A stretch of DNA of 8,006 bases from Proteobacteria bacterium UBA664 (GCA_002299125.1 DBNU01000143.1:1-8006), one strand, 5' to 3'; numbered from the stretch's first letter, positions 1 through 6,282 are shown. Notes: generated by a model from the letters alone, not told the origin. A program made the numbers and translations.

Positions 1-30
1 GCTATGCTGCACCGCGCCCCGCTCATGTGA
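1..30 (+). CDS. Possible 3' end of an upstream gene (partial)
   Basis: Frame 1 is open from the first base and reads A-M-L-H-R-A-P-L-M before a TGA at 28-30. This may be the C-terminus of a gene lying upstream of the HpnN-like transporter, 23 bases before its preferred ATG. The TGA also overlaps a GTG at 27-29 (a GTGA overlap of the kind seen in translationally coupled genes), which is the alternative start of the next gene. Nine residues are too few to assign a family, and an open run this short can occur by chance. Another hopanoid (hpn) gene would fit the neighbour, but that is inference only. Confidence 0.25.
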   Translation, partial: AMLHRAPLM

Positions 31-43
31 CGGCGGGTTTCAC

Positions 44-49
44 GGAAGA
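44..49 (+). promoter_or_regulatory. Ribosome-binding site deciding the hpnN-like start
   Basis: GGAAGA at 44-49 lies four to five bases before the ATG at 54. The earlier in-frame GTG at 27 has no purine-rich Shine-Dalgarno sequence before it. This favours ATG 54, although the GTGA overlap at 27-30 leaves coupling to an upstream gene possible. Confidence 0.5.
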
Positions 50-53
50 TGCC

Positions 54-2681
54 ATGACCACCCTGCTTACCCTGCCCGCCCGCCGACCGGGCCTCACCCT
101 GGTCACAGCCCTGCTGCTCACGGTGGCGGCCATCGCCTGCTCGGCGCTGAAGCTCCGCCTCGATATGGATCCGGCGCGGATGCTCGATCCGAACCTGCCC
201 TACCTCGAGGCCCAGCGCCGCTATCAGGCGGCCTTCCCGATGTTCGATCGGTTGCTGGTGGCCGTAGTCGAGGCCCCGGGTGCCGGGCTGGCAGAGGATG
301 CGGCCAGCACCCTCGCGGCGCGCCTCGGCGCAGGCAAGGGCAGCTTCCTCAGCATCCATCACGCCGGACACGACGCCCACTTCCGGCAGAACGGGCTGCT
401 CTACCTCGAGACGGACGCACTCTGGGACATGGACAAGCGGCTCGCCGCCGCCGCGCCCTTCCTTGGGGCGGTCGCCGAGGATCCCTCCCTGCGTGGGCTC
501 ATCAACACCCTCGGGGCGGGTCTGGACCATACCCTCGATGAGAACCAGGCGGCCGAACTCGTGCGCGTCTATGAACGCGTGCGTAAGAGCGCGGAGGAGG
601 AACTCGCCGGCCGCAGCGCACGCGTGGTGTGGCGTGACGAACTCTTCGCACGCGAGGCCGGTGCCGACGGGCTGTTCCGAGAGTACGTGCTGATCAAGCC
701 GCGCGTGGACTTTGGTCGACTGGACCCGGCCGGCGCCCCCCTCGCACAAGCTCGCCAGGCAGGCGGGCGCGTCGAGCAGGACTACCCCGGCGCGAAGGTC
801 CGCTTCACCGGACCGGTAGCCCTGGATGACGAGGAACTGGCTGCCGTGGCCGCCAGCGCCACGCTGACGACCAGCCTGTCGCTGCTGCTGGTCGTCGGGC
901 TGCTCGTCTGGGGGCTGCGCTCGCCGGGGCTGATCGCGGCCGTGCTGTTCAACCTGCTGGTGGGGCTGACCCTCACCACGGCCTTCGCGACACTCGCCGT
1001 CGGCTCGCTGAACCTCATCACCGTGAACTTCGCCGTGCTGTTCATCGGCATGGGCGTGGATTTCGGCATCCAGTACGGGGCCCGCTACCGTGAACTCGAG
1101 GGGCTGCGGCGGCTGGATCGCCTGAGCCAGACCTCGCGCGGTCTCTGTGGCGCACTGTGGCTCGCTGCGCTGGCCGCCGCCGTCAGCTTCCTCGCCTTCA
1201 CCCCCACCGACTATCGCGGCCTGGGCGAACTCGGACTCATCTCTGCTGCGGGCATGGTGATCGCCTTCTTGAGCACCCTCGCCCTGCTGCCTGCCCTGCT
1301 GCGCCTTCTGCCCTCATCGCGCAACCGCGTCGCCCGACAACAGGCGGAGGCCGCTACCCGTGCGAACCTCACGGCCCTCGTCGGGCAGCGCCCGCCGGAG
1401 CGCAGCGATGTGCGCGCCCAGAGGCCGCTAACCATCCTGCTCATCGCGCTCAGCGTGACACTCGCCAGCCTGACTCTGGTGCCGCTGGTGGACTTCGACT
1501 TCAATCCACTCAATCTCAAGGATCCATCCGCGCCCTCGGTGCAGACCTATCGGGCGCTGTTGGCCGATCCGAAGGCCACGCCCTACACCGCGCAGGTGCT
1601 GGCCAGCGATGCGGGTGCGGCCCACGCCGTGGCCGAACGGCTGCGGGCACTGCCGGAGGTGAAGAAGGTCGTCTGGCTGGCGTCCTACGTGCCGGAGACT
1701 CAGGAGGACAAGCTCGCCATCATCGAGGGCATGCGCCTCGCGTTGGATCCGGTCTTCGCGCAGCAACCGCTGGCAGCGCCGGGTGCGGCGGAGAAGCAAA
1801 AGGTGCTGACCCGTTTCGCCGAGCGCCTGCAAGCGGAACATGCAGGCCTTGCGCATCCCAATCTGGCACGCGCGGCCAAGCGTCTCGGCGCCACCCTCGC
1901 GCGGCTGACCGCCGTGACACAGGCTGAGGCTGCGCGGCTCAAGGCCTTCGAGACCGCCGTCATCGACGACCTCGTCAAGACCCTGGGCAAGCTGCGCGAG
2001 TTGCTGGAAGCGGCACCCGTGTCGGTGGAGACGCTGACGCCGAGTCTTGCGGAGCGCTACGTGGCGGCGGATGGCACCCACCGCATCGAGGTCTACCCGC
2101 GTGAGAACCTCGCCGATAACAGGGCGCTGGCGGCCTTCGTCCGCGCCGTGCGTGCGGTAGCACCGGATGCCGCCGGCGCGCCGGTTGGCATCTATTCGGG
2201 TGGTGAAGCCGTAATCAAGGCCACCCTCGAGGCGACGGTGTATGCCGTGATCGCAAGCTTTCTGCTCTTCCTGGTCTGGCTGCGCAGTTTGCGCGACACG
2301 CTGCTGGTGCTGGTGCCGCTGTTACTTGGCCTCATCGCCATGGGCGGCAGTTCAGTGGTATTGGGCCTGCCCTTCAATCTGGCCAACATCATCGCCCTGC
2401 CGCTGCTCATCGGCCTCAACAATGCCTACGGCACCTATCTGGTGCTGCGGGCGCGGGAGCTCGGTGCCCGTGCCCTGCTCACGAGCAGCACGCCGCGCGC
2501 GGTGCTGCTCTCCGGCCTCACCACGGCAGGCTCCTTCGCCACCCTCGCGCTCGCCAGCCACCCGGGCATGGCCACCATGGGGATCTTCGTCGGGCTGGCG
2601 ATCGTGTGGTCGCTCTTCTTCGCCCTGCTGGTGCTGCCGGCCCTGCTGGTAAAGCTCGAGCCCATCACGCGCACCCGGTAG
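54..2681 (+). CDS. hpnN: HpnN-like hopanoid transporter, RND/MMPL superfamily
   Basis: This 875-residue inner-membrane protein (884 if the GTG at 27 is used) has the two-fold RND layout. A first helix (about 14-32) is followed by a large periplasmic loop, a helix bundle from about 270, a second repeat starting with a helix at about 459-478, a second periplasmic region, and a C-terminal bundle from about 729. The N-half helix carries GMGVDFGIQYGARYREL with D336. The second half opens with DFDFNPLNLKDP (NPLNLKDP at 484-491), and near the end come NIIALPLLIG and the LTTAGSFATLALASHPG stretch. I recognise these as HpnN signatures, and the length fits that family. Characterised HpnN proteins move hopanoids from the inner to the outer membrane using the proton gradient. 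In the C-half helix equivalent to D336 the sequence is GLNNAYG (789-793), with no acidic residue. The gene converges on leuD with 33 bases between stops. A generic MMPL transporter is the alternative. Family is firm; substrate is inferred from homology. Confidence 0.85.
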   Translation: MTTLLTLPARRPGLTLVTALLLTVAAIACSALKLRLDMDPARMLDPNLPYLEAQRRYQAAFPMFDRLLVAVVEAPGAGLAEDAASTLAARLGAGKGSFLSIHHAGHDAHFRQNGLLYLETDALWDMDKRLAAAAPFLGAVAEDPSLRGLINTLGAGLDHTLDENQAAELVRVYERVRKSAEEELAGRSARVVWRDELFAREAGADGLFREYVLIKPRVDFGRLDPAGAPLAQARQAGGRVEQDYPGAKVRFTGPVALDDEELAAVAASATLTTSLSLLLVVGLLVWGLRSPGLIAAVLFNLLVGLTLTTAFATLAVGSLNLITVNFAVLFIGMGVDFGIQYGARYRELEGLRRLDRLSQTSRGLCGALWLAALAAAVSFLAFTPTDYRGLGELGLISAAGMVIAFLSTLALLPALLRLLPSSRNRVARQQAEAATRANLTALVGQRPPERSDVRAQRPLTILLIALSVTLASLTLVPLVDFDFNPLNLKDPSAPSVQTYRALLADPKATPYTAQVLASDAGAAHAVAERLRALPEVKKVVWLASYVPETQEDKLAIIEGMRLALDPVFAQQPLAAPGAAEKQKVLTRFAERLQAEHAGLAHPNLARAAKRLGATLARLTAVTQAEAARLKAFETAVIDDLVKTLGKLRELLEAAPVSVETLTPSLAERYVAADGTHRIEVYPRENLADNRALAAFVRAVRAVAPDAAGAPVGIYSGGEAVIKATLEATVYAVIASFLLFLVWLRSLRDTLLVLVPLLLGLIAMGGSSVVLGLPFNLANIIALPLLIGLNNAYGTYLVLRARELGARALLTSSTPRAVLLSGLTTAGSFATLALASHPGMATMGIFVGLAIVWSLFFALLVLPALLVKLEPITRTR

Positions 2682-2714
2682 GCAAACAGGCAACGCACAG
2701 GACCGGGCGATCGT

Positions 2715-3356
2715 TCAGCGGCCGAAGAGCCAGGGCGCCTCCTGCCGGCGACGCTCCTCGTAGGCACGGATGTCCGCCGCGTATGCGAGCGTCGCGCCGA
2801 TGTCGTCCAGGCCTTGCAACAGGCGCTCACGCAACGCCGGATTGAAATTGAAGCCATGTACCTGACCCTCCGGTGTGCGGACTTCGGAGGTGGTGAGGTC
2901 CACCGTCAACCGGTAACCGGGCGTGGCCGCAACCGCCCGGAACAGCTCATCCACCACATCGGCCGGCAATACCACGGGCAAGAGGCCGTTCTTGCAGCAG
3001 TTGCTGAAGAAGATGTCTGCATAGGACGGGGCGATGAGGGCGCGGATGCCGAAGTCGGCGATGGCCCATGGGGCGTGTTCGCGCGAGGAACCACAGCCGA
3101 AATTTTCGCGGCAGAGCAGGACGCTGGCGCCCTGGTAGCGCGGCAGATTGAGCACGAAGTCCGGGTTGAGCACGCGGGCCGACTGATCCGCATCGGGCTG
3201 GCCAACATCGAGATAGCGCCACTCATCGAAGAGATTCGGCCCGAAGCCGGAGCGCCTGATGGACTTCAGGAACTGCTTGGGAATGATGGCGTCGGTGTCC
3301 ACGTTCGGACGATCGAGCGGCGCGACCAGTCCTTCGATACGGGTGAAGGGTTGCAT
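2715..3356 (-). CDS. leuD: 3-isopropylmalate dehydratase small subunit LeuD
   Basis: LeuD (213 residues) is the small, swivelling subunit of isopropylmalate isomerase. With LeuC it converts 2-isopropylmalate to 3-isopropylmalate by dehydration and rehydration, the second step of leucine biosynthesis in the cytoplasm. Visible signatures are VDTDAIIPKQFLK (19-31), ENFGCGSSREHAPWAI (84-99) and APSYADIFFSNCCKNGLLP (about 109-127), all typical of the family, and the length is normal. The ATG at 3354-3356 lies 11 bases after the leuC stop. Its ribosome-binding site (GAGGA on the minus strand, about 3365-3369) overlaps that stop, so translation is probably coupled and the two subunits made together. 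In many proteobacteria leuB follows leuD; here the next gene downstream is the convergent transporter gene, so leuB must lie elsewhere. No terminator is evident in the 33 bases beyond the stop. Confidence 0.97.
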   Translation of the reverse strand: MQPFTRIEGLVAPLDRPNVDTDAIIPKQFLKSIRRSGFGPNLFDEWRYLDVGQPDADQSARVLNPDFVLNLPRYQGASVLLCRENFGCGSSREHAPWAIADFGIRALIAPSYADIFFSNCCKNGLLPVVLPADVVDELFRAVAATPGYRLTVDLTTSEVRTPEGQVHGFNFNPALRERLLQGLDDIGATLAYAADIRAYEERRRQEAPWLFGR

Positions 3357-3364
3357 GTGCGTGA

Positions 3365-3370
3365 TCCTCA
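3365..3370 (-). promoter_or_regulatory. leuD ribosome-binding site overlapping the leuC stop
   Basis: On the minus strand the leuC stop is embedded in TGAGGATC, so the GAGGA Shine-Dalgarno of leuD begins inside the stop codon and sits 8 bases before the leuD ATG. This arrangement favours re-initiation by terminating ribosomes and balanced subunit synthesis. Confidence 0.6.
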
Positions 3371-4777
3371 GGCCAGTTCGCGCAGGTCGACGAAGTGCCC
3401 CGCCACTGCGGCAGCGGCGGCCATGGCCGGACTCAACAGATGGGTGCGCCCACGCGGGCCCTGGCGGCCTTCAAAGTTGCGATTGGAGGTAGAGGCGCAG
3501 CGTTCACCGGGCGCGAGTTGATCCGGATTCATGCCCAGACACATAGAGCAGCCCGGTTCACGCCATTCGAACCCCGCGGCGATGAAGATCTCGTGCAACC
3601 CCTCGGCCTCGGCCTGCTGCTTCACCAAACCAGAACCCGGCACCACCAGGGCCAGACGCACGCTCGACGCCACACGCCGGCCGTCAAGGACGCGAGCGGC
3701 AGCGCGCAGGTCCTCGATACGCGAGTTGGTGCAGGAGCCGATGAAGACCTTGTCGATGTTCACCGCACGCATCGGTGTGCCAGCCGCCAGACCCATGTAT
3801 TCCAGCGCCCGCTGCATGCCCTGACGCCGCACCGGATCCGCCTCGTCGGCGGGATCGGGCACGCATCCATCGATGGGCACGACCATCTCCGGTGAGGTGC
3901 CCCAGGTGACCTGCGGAGGGATGTCCCCGGCAGCTATGCAGACCTCACGATCGAAGACGGCCCCGGCATCGCTCCTGAGGTCCCGCCACGCGGTCTCGGC
4001 CGCCTGCCAAAGCGTGCCCTGAGGGGCGTGCGGACGCCCGCGGAGGTAGTCGATGGTCGTCTGATCCACCGCCACCAGGCCCGCGCGTGCGCCGGCCTCG
4101 ATGGCCATGTTGCAAAGGGTCATGCGACCCTCCATCGACAACGCCCGCACCGCCGAACCGGCGAACTCAATGGTGAATCCCGTGCCGCCGGCGGTACCGA
4201 TGACGCCTATCACATACAGCACGATGTCCTTTGCCGTCACGCCGGGGCCGAGTTCACCCTCGATGTGCACGCAGAGGTTACGCGCCTTGTGCAGCACCAA
4301 TGTCTGAGTGGCGAAGCAATGCTCGACCTCTGATGTGCCGATGCCGAAGGCCAGCGCGCCGAAGGCCCCATTGGTGGATGTGTGGGAATCACCGCAGACG
4401 ATGGTCATGCCCGGCAGGCACAGCCCCTGCTCCGGCCCGATCACATGCACGATGCCCTGACGCGGATCGGCGAGGTCATAGTGGGTGATCTCGAGGGCTT
4501 TGCAGTTCGCCGCCAGCGTCTCGAGCTGCACGCGCGAGATCGGATCTTCGATGGATTGGCGATTGACCGTCGGCACGTTGTGGTCAGAGGTGGCCACGAT
4601 GGTGTCCGTCCGCCACGGCCGGCGACCGGCCAGCCGCAAACCCTCGAAGGCCTGCGGGCTTGTCACCTCGTGGATCAGATGACGGTCGATGTAGATGAGT
4701 GCGCTGCCGTCCGCGAAGGCGCGGACGACGTGGGCATCCCAGAGCTTGTCGTAGAGGGTACGAGGGGACACGGGCAC
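3368..4777 (-). CDS. leuC: 3-isopropylmalate dehydratase large subunit LeuC
   Basis: LeuC (469 residues; about 466 in E. coli) is the aconitase-family catalytic subunit that holds the [4Fe-4S] cluster. The three cluster cysteines are in IGSCTNSR (C349) and GCSMCLGMNPD (C410, C413). Other family signatures are TLYDKLWDAHVV near the N-terminus, CGDSHTSTNGAFGALAFG (128-145) and SNRNFEGRQG near the C-terminus. The C-terminal stretch runs five residues AAAAA, an ordinary feature in GC-rich genes. Two start codons compete. GTG at 4775-4777 lies only 3 bases after the GGAG at 4781-4784, while the in-frame GTG at 4769-4771 lies 9 bases after it, so a 467-residue product is at least as likely. No ATG is available at the N-terminus. 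It forms an operon with leuD just downstream and probably uses the promoter noted at 4834-4839. Function is firm. Confidence 0.97.
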   Translation of the reverse strand: MPVSPRTLYDKLWDAHVVRAFADGSALIYIDRHLIHEVTSPQAFEGLRLAGRRPWRTDTIVATSDHNVPTVNRQSIEDPISRVQLETLAANCKALEITHYDLADPRQGIVHVIGPEQGLCLPGMTIVCGDSHTSTNGAFGALAFGIGTSEVEHCFATQTLVLHKARNLCVHIEGELGPGVTAKDIVLYVIGVIGTAGGTGFTIEFAGSAVRALSMEGRMTLCNMAIEAGARAGLVAVDQTTIDYLRGRPHAPQGTLWQAAETAWRDLRSDAGAVFDREVCIAAGDIPPQVTWGTSPEMVVPIDGCVPDPADEADPVRRQGMQRALEYMGLAAGTPMRAVNIDKVFIGSCTNSRIEDLRAAARVLDGRRVASSVRLALVVPGSGLVKQQAEAEGLHEIFIAAGFEWREPGCSMCLGMNPDQLAPGERCASTSNRNFEGRQGPRGRTHLLSPAMAAAAAVAGHFVDLRELA

Positions 4778-4833
4778 GGACTCCAGGGCGATTGCGACTG
4801 CGGGCCGACGATGGCCTCGCCGCCGGGGCGCGC

Positions 4834-4839
4834 ATTATA
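4834..4839 (-). promoter_or_regulatory. Candidate -10 element for leuCD
   Basis: The minus strand reads a perfect TATAAT here in otherwise very GC-rich sequence, 57 bases upstream of the leuC GTG. Transcription would start near 4827 and give a leader of about 50 bases, too short for an attenuator peptide, and I see none. No TTGACA-like hexamer lies 16-18 bases upstream: that position is GCCCCG-like, inside a palindrome. There is also no extended TGn before the hexamer. If used, the promoter may depend on a regulator. Confidence 0.45.
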
Positions 4840-4850
4840 GACCCGTGGTC

Positions 4851-4871
4851 GCTGGCCGGGGCCGGCCGAGC
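4851..4871. promoter_or_regulatory. Near-perfect 21-bp palindrome, possible operator
   Basis: The 21 bases centred on 4861 form an inverted repeat with nine of ten pairs matching; only 4854/4868 (G against G) fails. It starts 11 bases upstream of the minus-strand TATAAT, covering the place where a -35 hexamer would sit. Size and position fit an operator for a dimeric regulator of leuCD. The sequence is nearly all G and C, so chance symmetry is a real alternative. Confidence 0.3.
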
Positions 4872-4980
4872 GACAGCACCTGCGGCGTTCCCGGTCGGAC
4901 CGTCCACCCGGTCGCATGGCGCGGGCAGCAGGTGAGGACGCGGCTTTGCTGCGCTACCATGACCATCGTCGGTTTGCAGC

Positions 4981-5057
4981 GTCCCGGTAGCTCAGCTGGA
5001 TAGAGCGTTCGCCTCCTAAGCGGAAGGTCGGCGGTTCGAATCCGCCCCGGGACGCCA
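4981..5057 (+). tRNA. tRNA-Arg (anticodon CCT)
   Basis: A complete cloverleaf is visible. The acceptor stem GTCCCGG (4981-4987) pairs with CCGGGAC (5047-5053), the D arm has GCTC/GAGC, and the anticodon stem TTCGC/GCGGA (5008-5012/5020-5024) includes one T-G pair. The loop CTCCTAA gives anticodon CCT at 5015-5017. There is a five-base variable loop, and the T arm is GGCGG-TTCGAAT-CCGCC. The discriminator is G5054 and CCA is encoded at 5055-5057. Anticodon CCU reads AGG, and the A after the GG pair of the D loop fits the A20 arginine identity base. No T-rich terminator follows, so read-through into the next gene is possible. Its promoter is not obvious; TACCAT at 4955-4960 is at best a weak -10. 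Confidence 0.97.
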
Positions 5058-5124
5058 TCCGACACCCTCCAGGCCGCAGATCGCGTTGCGGGATCCGGAT
5101 CGTCGGTCCACCGTGGCTATCTTC

Positions 5125-5130
5125 AGGAGA
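5125..5130 (+). promoter_or_regulatory. Ribosome-binding site fixing a TTG start
   Basis: AGGAGA at 5125-5130 is a strong Shine-Dalgarno eight bases before the TTG at 5139. No ATG, GTG or TTG lies in frame between the tRNA and this TTG, and the next in-frame ATG is deep in the conserved domain, so the TTG is the only workable start. Confidence 0.75.
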
Positions 5131-5138
5131 CTGCCATC

Positions 5139-5702
5139 TTGTTCCCCATCACCTACCTCCTTGCGGCCGTGCTGCTTTTTTGTGGGCCGGTGGCACTCGC
5201 CGCCGAGCGACCTGAAGCCCGCACCTTCAGCCAGCAGGAGATCCTCGCGGAAGTGGAGCAGTTCTTCGGCGAGGGTGCCGATGGGCTCGCCCAGGTCATC
5301 GAGAAGGCCTTCCGAGACCATGGCGAACCCAATGCCTACATCGCCGGCAACGAAGTTTCCGGCGCGCTGGGGGTGGGCCTGCGCTACGGTGAGGGCCGGT
5401 TGGCGATGGCGGGTGGAAAATCCCGCACGGTCTTCTGGCAGGGGCCCTCCATCGGCATCGATTTTGGCGCCAATGCGGCCAAGGTCTTCGTGCTCATCTA
5501 CGACCTCGCGCGCGCGGATGATCTCTTCCAGCGCTGGCCAAGTGTCGAGGGCAGCCTGTTCTTCGTCGGCGGGGTCGGCATGAACTACCTGCGCATCGAT
5601 GACACGGTGCTCGCACCGGTGCGCTTTGGCGCTGGCTGGCGCCAGGGCATCAATGTGGGCTATCTCAACTTCTCGCGTGAGAAGCGCCTGCTGCCATTCT
5701 GA
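5139..5702 (+). CDS. DUF1134 / EipA-family secreted envelope protein
   Basis: This 187-residue protein matches the DUF1134 (EipA) family almost end to end. Family-typical stretches are EILAEVEQFFGEGADGLAQV (about 35-54), GEPNAYIAGNEVSGALGVGL (about 62-81), YGEGRL, FWQGPSIGIDFG, AAKVFVLIYDL, VEGSLFFVGGVGMNYLR, and a C-terminal VLAPVRFGAGWR...NVGYL. A hydrophobic leader with the likely cleavage ALA-AE after residue 21 predicts export to the periplasm. C15 is not in a lipobox (LLFC), so a lipoprotein is unlikely. The leader is odd in having no Lys or Arg before the hydrophobic core. EipA of Brucella is a periplasmic protein needed for envelope integrity; no enzymatic activity is known to me, and the function here is inferred. 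The gene lies 81 bases after tRNA-Arg on the same strand with no terminator between them, so the two may be co-transcribed. No rho-independent terminator with a T tract follows the stop. Confidence 0.85.
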   Translation: MFPITYLLAAVLLFCGPVALAAERPEARTFSQQEILAEVEQFFGEGADGLAQVIEKAFRDHGEPNAYIAGNEVSGALGVGLRYGEGRLAMAGGKSRTVFWQGPSIGIDFGANAAKVFVLIYDLARADDLFQRWPSVEGSLFFVGGVGMNYLRIDDTVLAPVRFGAGWRQGINVGYLNFSREKRLLPF

Positions 5703-5707
5703 GCGCT

Positions 5708-5727
5708 GCGCGCGCGCGCCCCCCCCC
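5708..5727. repeat. Alternating CG tract followed by C9
   Basis: Strict G/C alternation from 5708 to 5719 runs directly into nine consecutive C residues (5719-5727), starting six bases after the stop of the DUF1134 gene. Alternating CG is prone to left-handed DNA, and C9 is prone to replication slippage and to miscounting in sequencing. It lies outside any gene I accept. Confidence 0.8.
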
Positions 5728-5773
5728 TCCAGAACGACACATCGACGACGGCACCAGTCGCCAGATGCCAGCC

Positions 5774-5788
5774 CTCTCCCCCGGAGAG
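5774..5788. other. Small hairpin / ribosome-binding-site-like element
   Basis: CTCTCC (5774-5779) and GGAGAG (5783-5788) form a six-pair stem with a CCC loop. The right arm is also a good Shine-Dalgarno four bases before an ATG at 5793, so folding would hide that site. No T tract follows, so it does not look like an intrinsic terminator. Confidence 0.3.
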
Positions 5789-5832
5789 ACCGATGAAGCG
5801 CCCCGCCCGCTACCGGGTTGGTATCACGCACC

Positions 5833-5966
5833 CCGTCATGCCGGCGCAGGCGGGCATCCAGTCCTTCCGTAGCGACCGCACGACGACACTGGATCCCCGC
5901 CGCAGCCTGCCCCCGAGTGTCCTCGTCGGGGGCAGGGATGACGGCTTCTTCGTGCGGGCATGACGG
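5833..5966. repeat. REP-like dispersed palindromic repeat
   Basis: This belongs to the widespread proteobacterial intergenic repeat whose translations give strings such as MPAQAGIQ and PACAGMT; both appear here, one on each strand. It is a composite of inverted arms. The outer arm 5833-5842 pairs with 5935-5944 (9 of 10), and the inner arm 5849-5862 pairs with 5888-5901 (13 of 14). A perfect 11-pair hairpin lies at 5906-5936 with a nine-base loop. A further inverted copy of the first 13 bases follows at 5954-5966 with one mismatch. Such repeats are non-coding and often sit at gene ends, where they may affect mRNA stability or transcription. Copies elsewhere in the genome are expected but cannot be seen from this window. 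Confidence 0.7.
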
Positions 5967-5982
5967 CAGGTCAACCCTGCCG
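5964..5982. repeat. Hairpin at the edge of the REP-like repeat
   Basis: CGGCAGG (5964-5970) pairs perfectly with CCTGCCG (5976-5982) around a five-base loop. It abuts the last arm of the REP-like repeat and could be part of the same unit. No T tract follows. Confidence 0.45.
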
Positions 5983-6282
5983 AGCAGGGCCGAGACGAAG
6001 CACCCTCAAGCATGCCCAGCGAAACATTCGCGCGGAAATTAGGCGCGCGCTAAGCATGGTACACGCGTCGGCGCGATTGCCCGAGGATAGTGCAAACGAC
6101 GCTCAGCCTCGGCGACATGACGTGCGGCGTCGCGCTTGCGATGCCTCTTGCAGCCCTCTACGCTCAATCGGCTGTCCAGGACGGTTATGGCTGCGCGTAT
6201 CCGCGAAGCGGGATCGTGCGACGGGAAAGGATGCCCTTTGGATGCAACCGATCAAGAACAGCACTTGACGAGTGAGGGCGTC
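5983..6282. other. Intergenic stretch without a convincing gene
   Basis: These 300 bases separate the repeat from the cyclic-di-GMP gene. I find no tRNA, riboswitch, clear promoter or transposon end. Two + strand frames are open (5960-6268 and 6090-6275), but neither resembles a known family, and the best ribosome-binding site for the second is only two bases from its GTG start. A TTGACG at 6265-6270 looks like a -35 box but is too close to the ATG at 6283 to be a promoter for it. The real promoter of the downstream gene presumably lies in this stretch and is not recognisable by eye. Confidence 0.5.

Noticed and set aside
1428..2081. A 217-codon minus-strand frame within the transporter gene.
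   Set aside because: Shadow of the transporter frame; low-complexity charged translation with no family signature.
2814..3521. A 235-codon + strand frame across leuD and the end of leuC.
   Set aside because: It is antisense to two clearly identified leucine genes and has no recognisable domain.
4981..5057. tRNA-Arg as an integration site for a mobile element.
   Set aside because: No integrase gene and no repeated copy of the tRNA 3' end is visible downstream in the window.
5016..5831. A 271-codon open frame on the minus strand.
   Set aside because: It overlaps the tRNA and runs antisense to the DUF1134 gene; it is a by-product of codon bias on the other strand.
5906..5936. Eleven-pair hairpin as an intrinsic terminator for the DUF1134 gene.
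   Set aside because: No run of T follows on either strand, and the hairpin lies about 200 bases past the stop within a repeat.
5810..6013. Minus-strand frame containing WMPACAGMTG.
   Set aside because: This string is the translation of the REP-like repeat, a well-known source of false gene calls.
6265..6270. TTGACG as a -35 promoter element.
   Set aside because: The matching -10 would fall inside the coding sequence, past the ATG at 6283, and no suitable hexamer is present.
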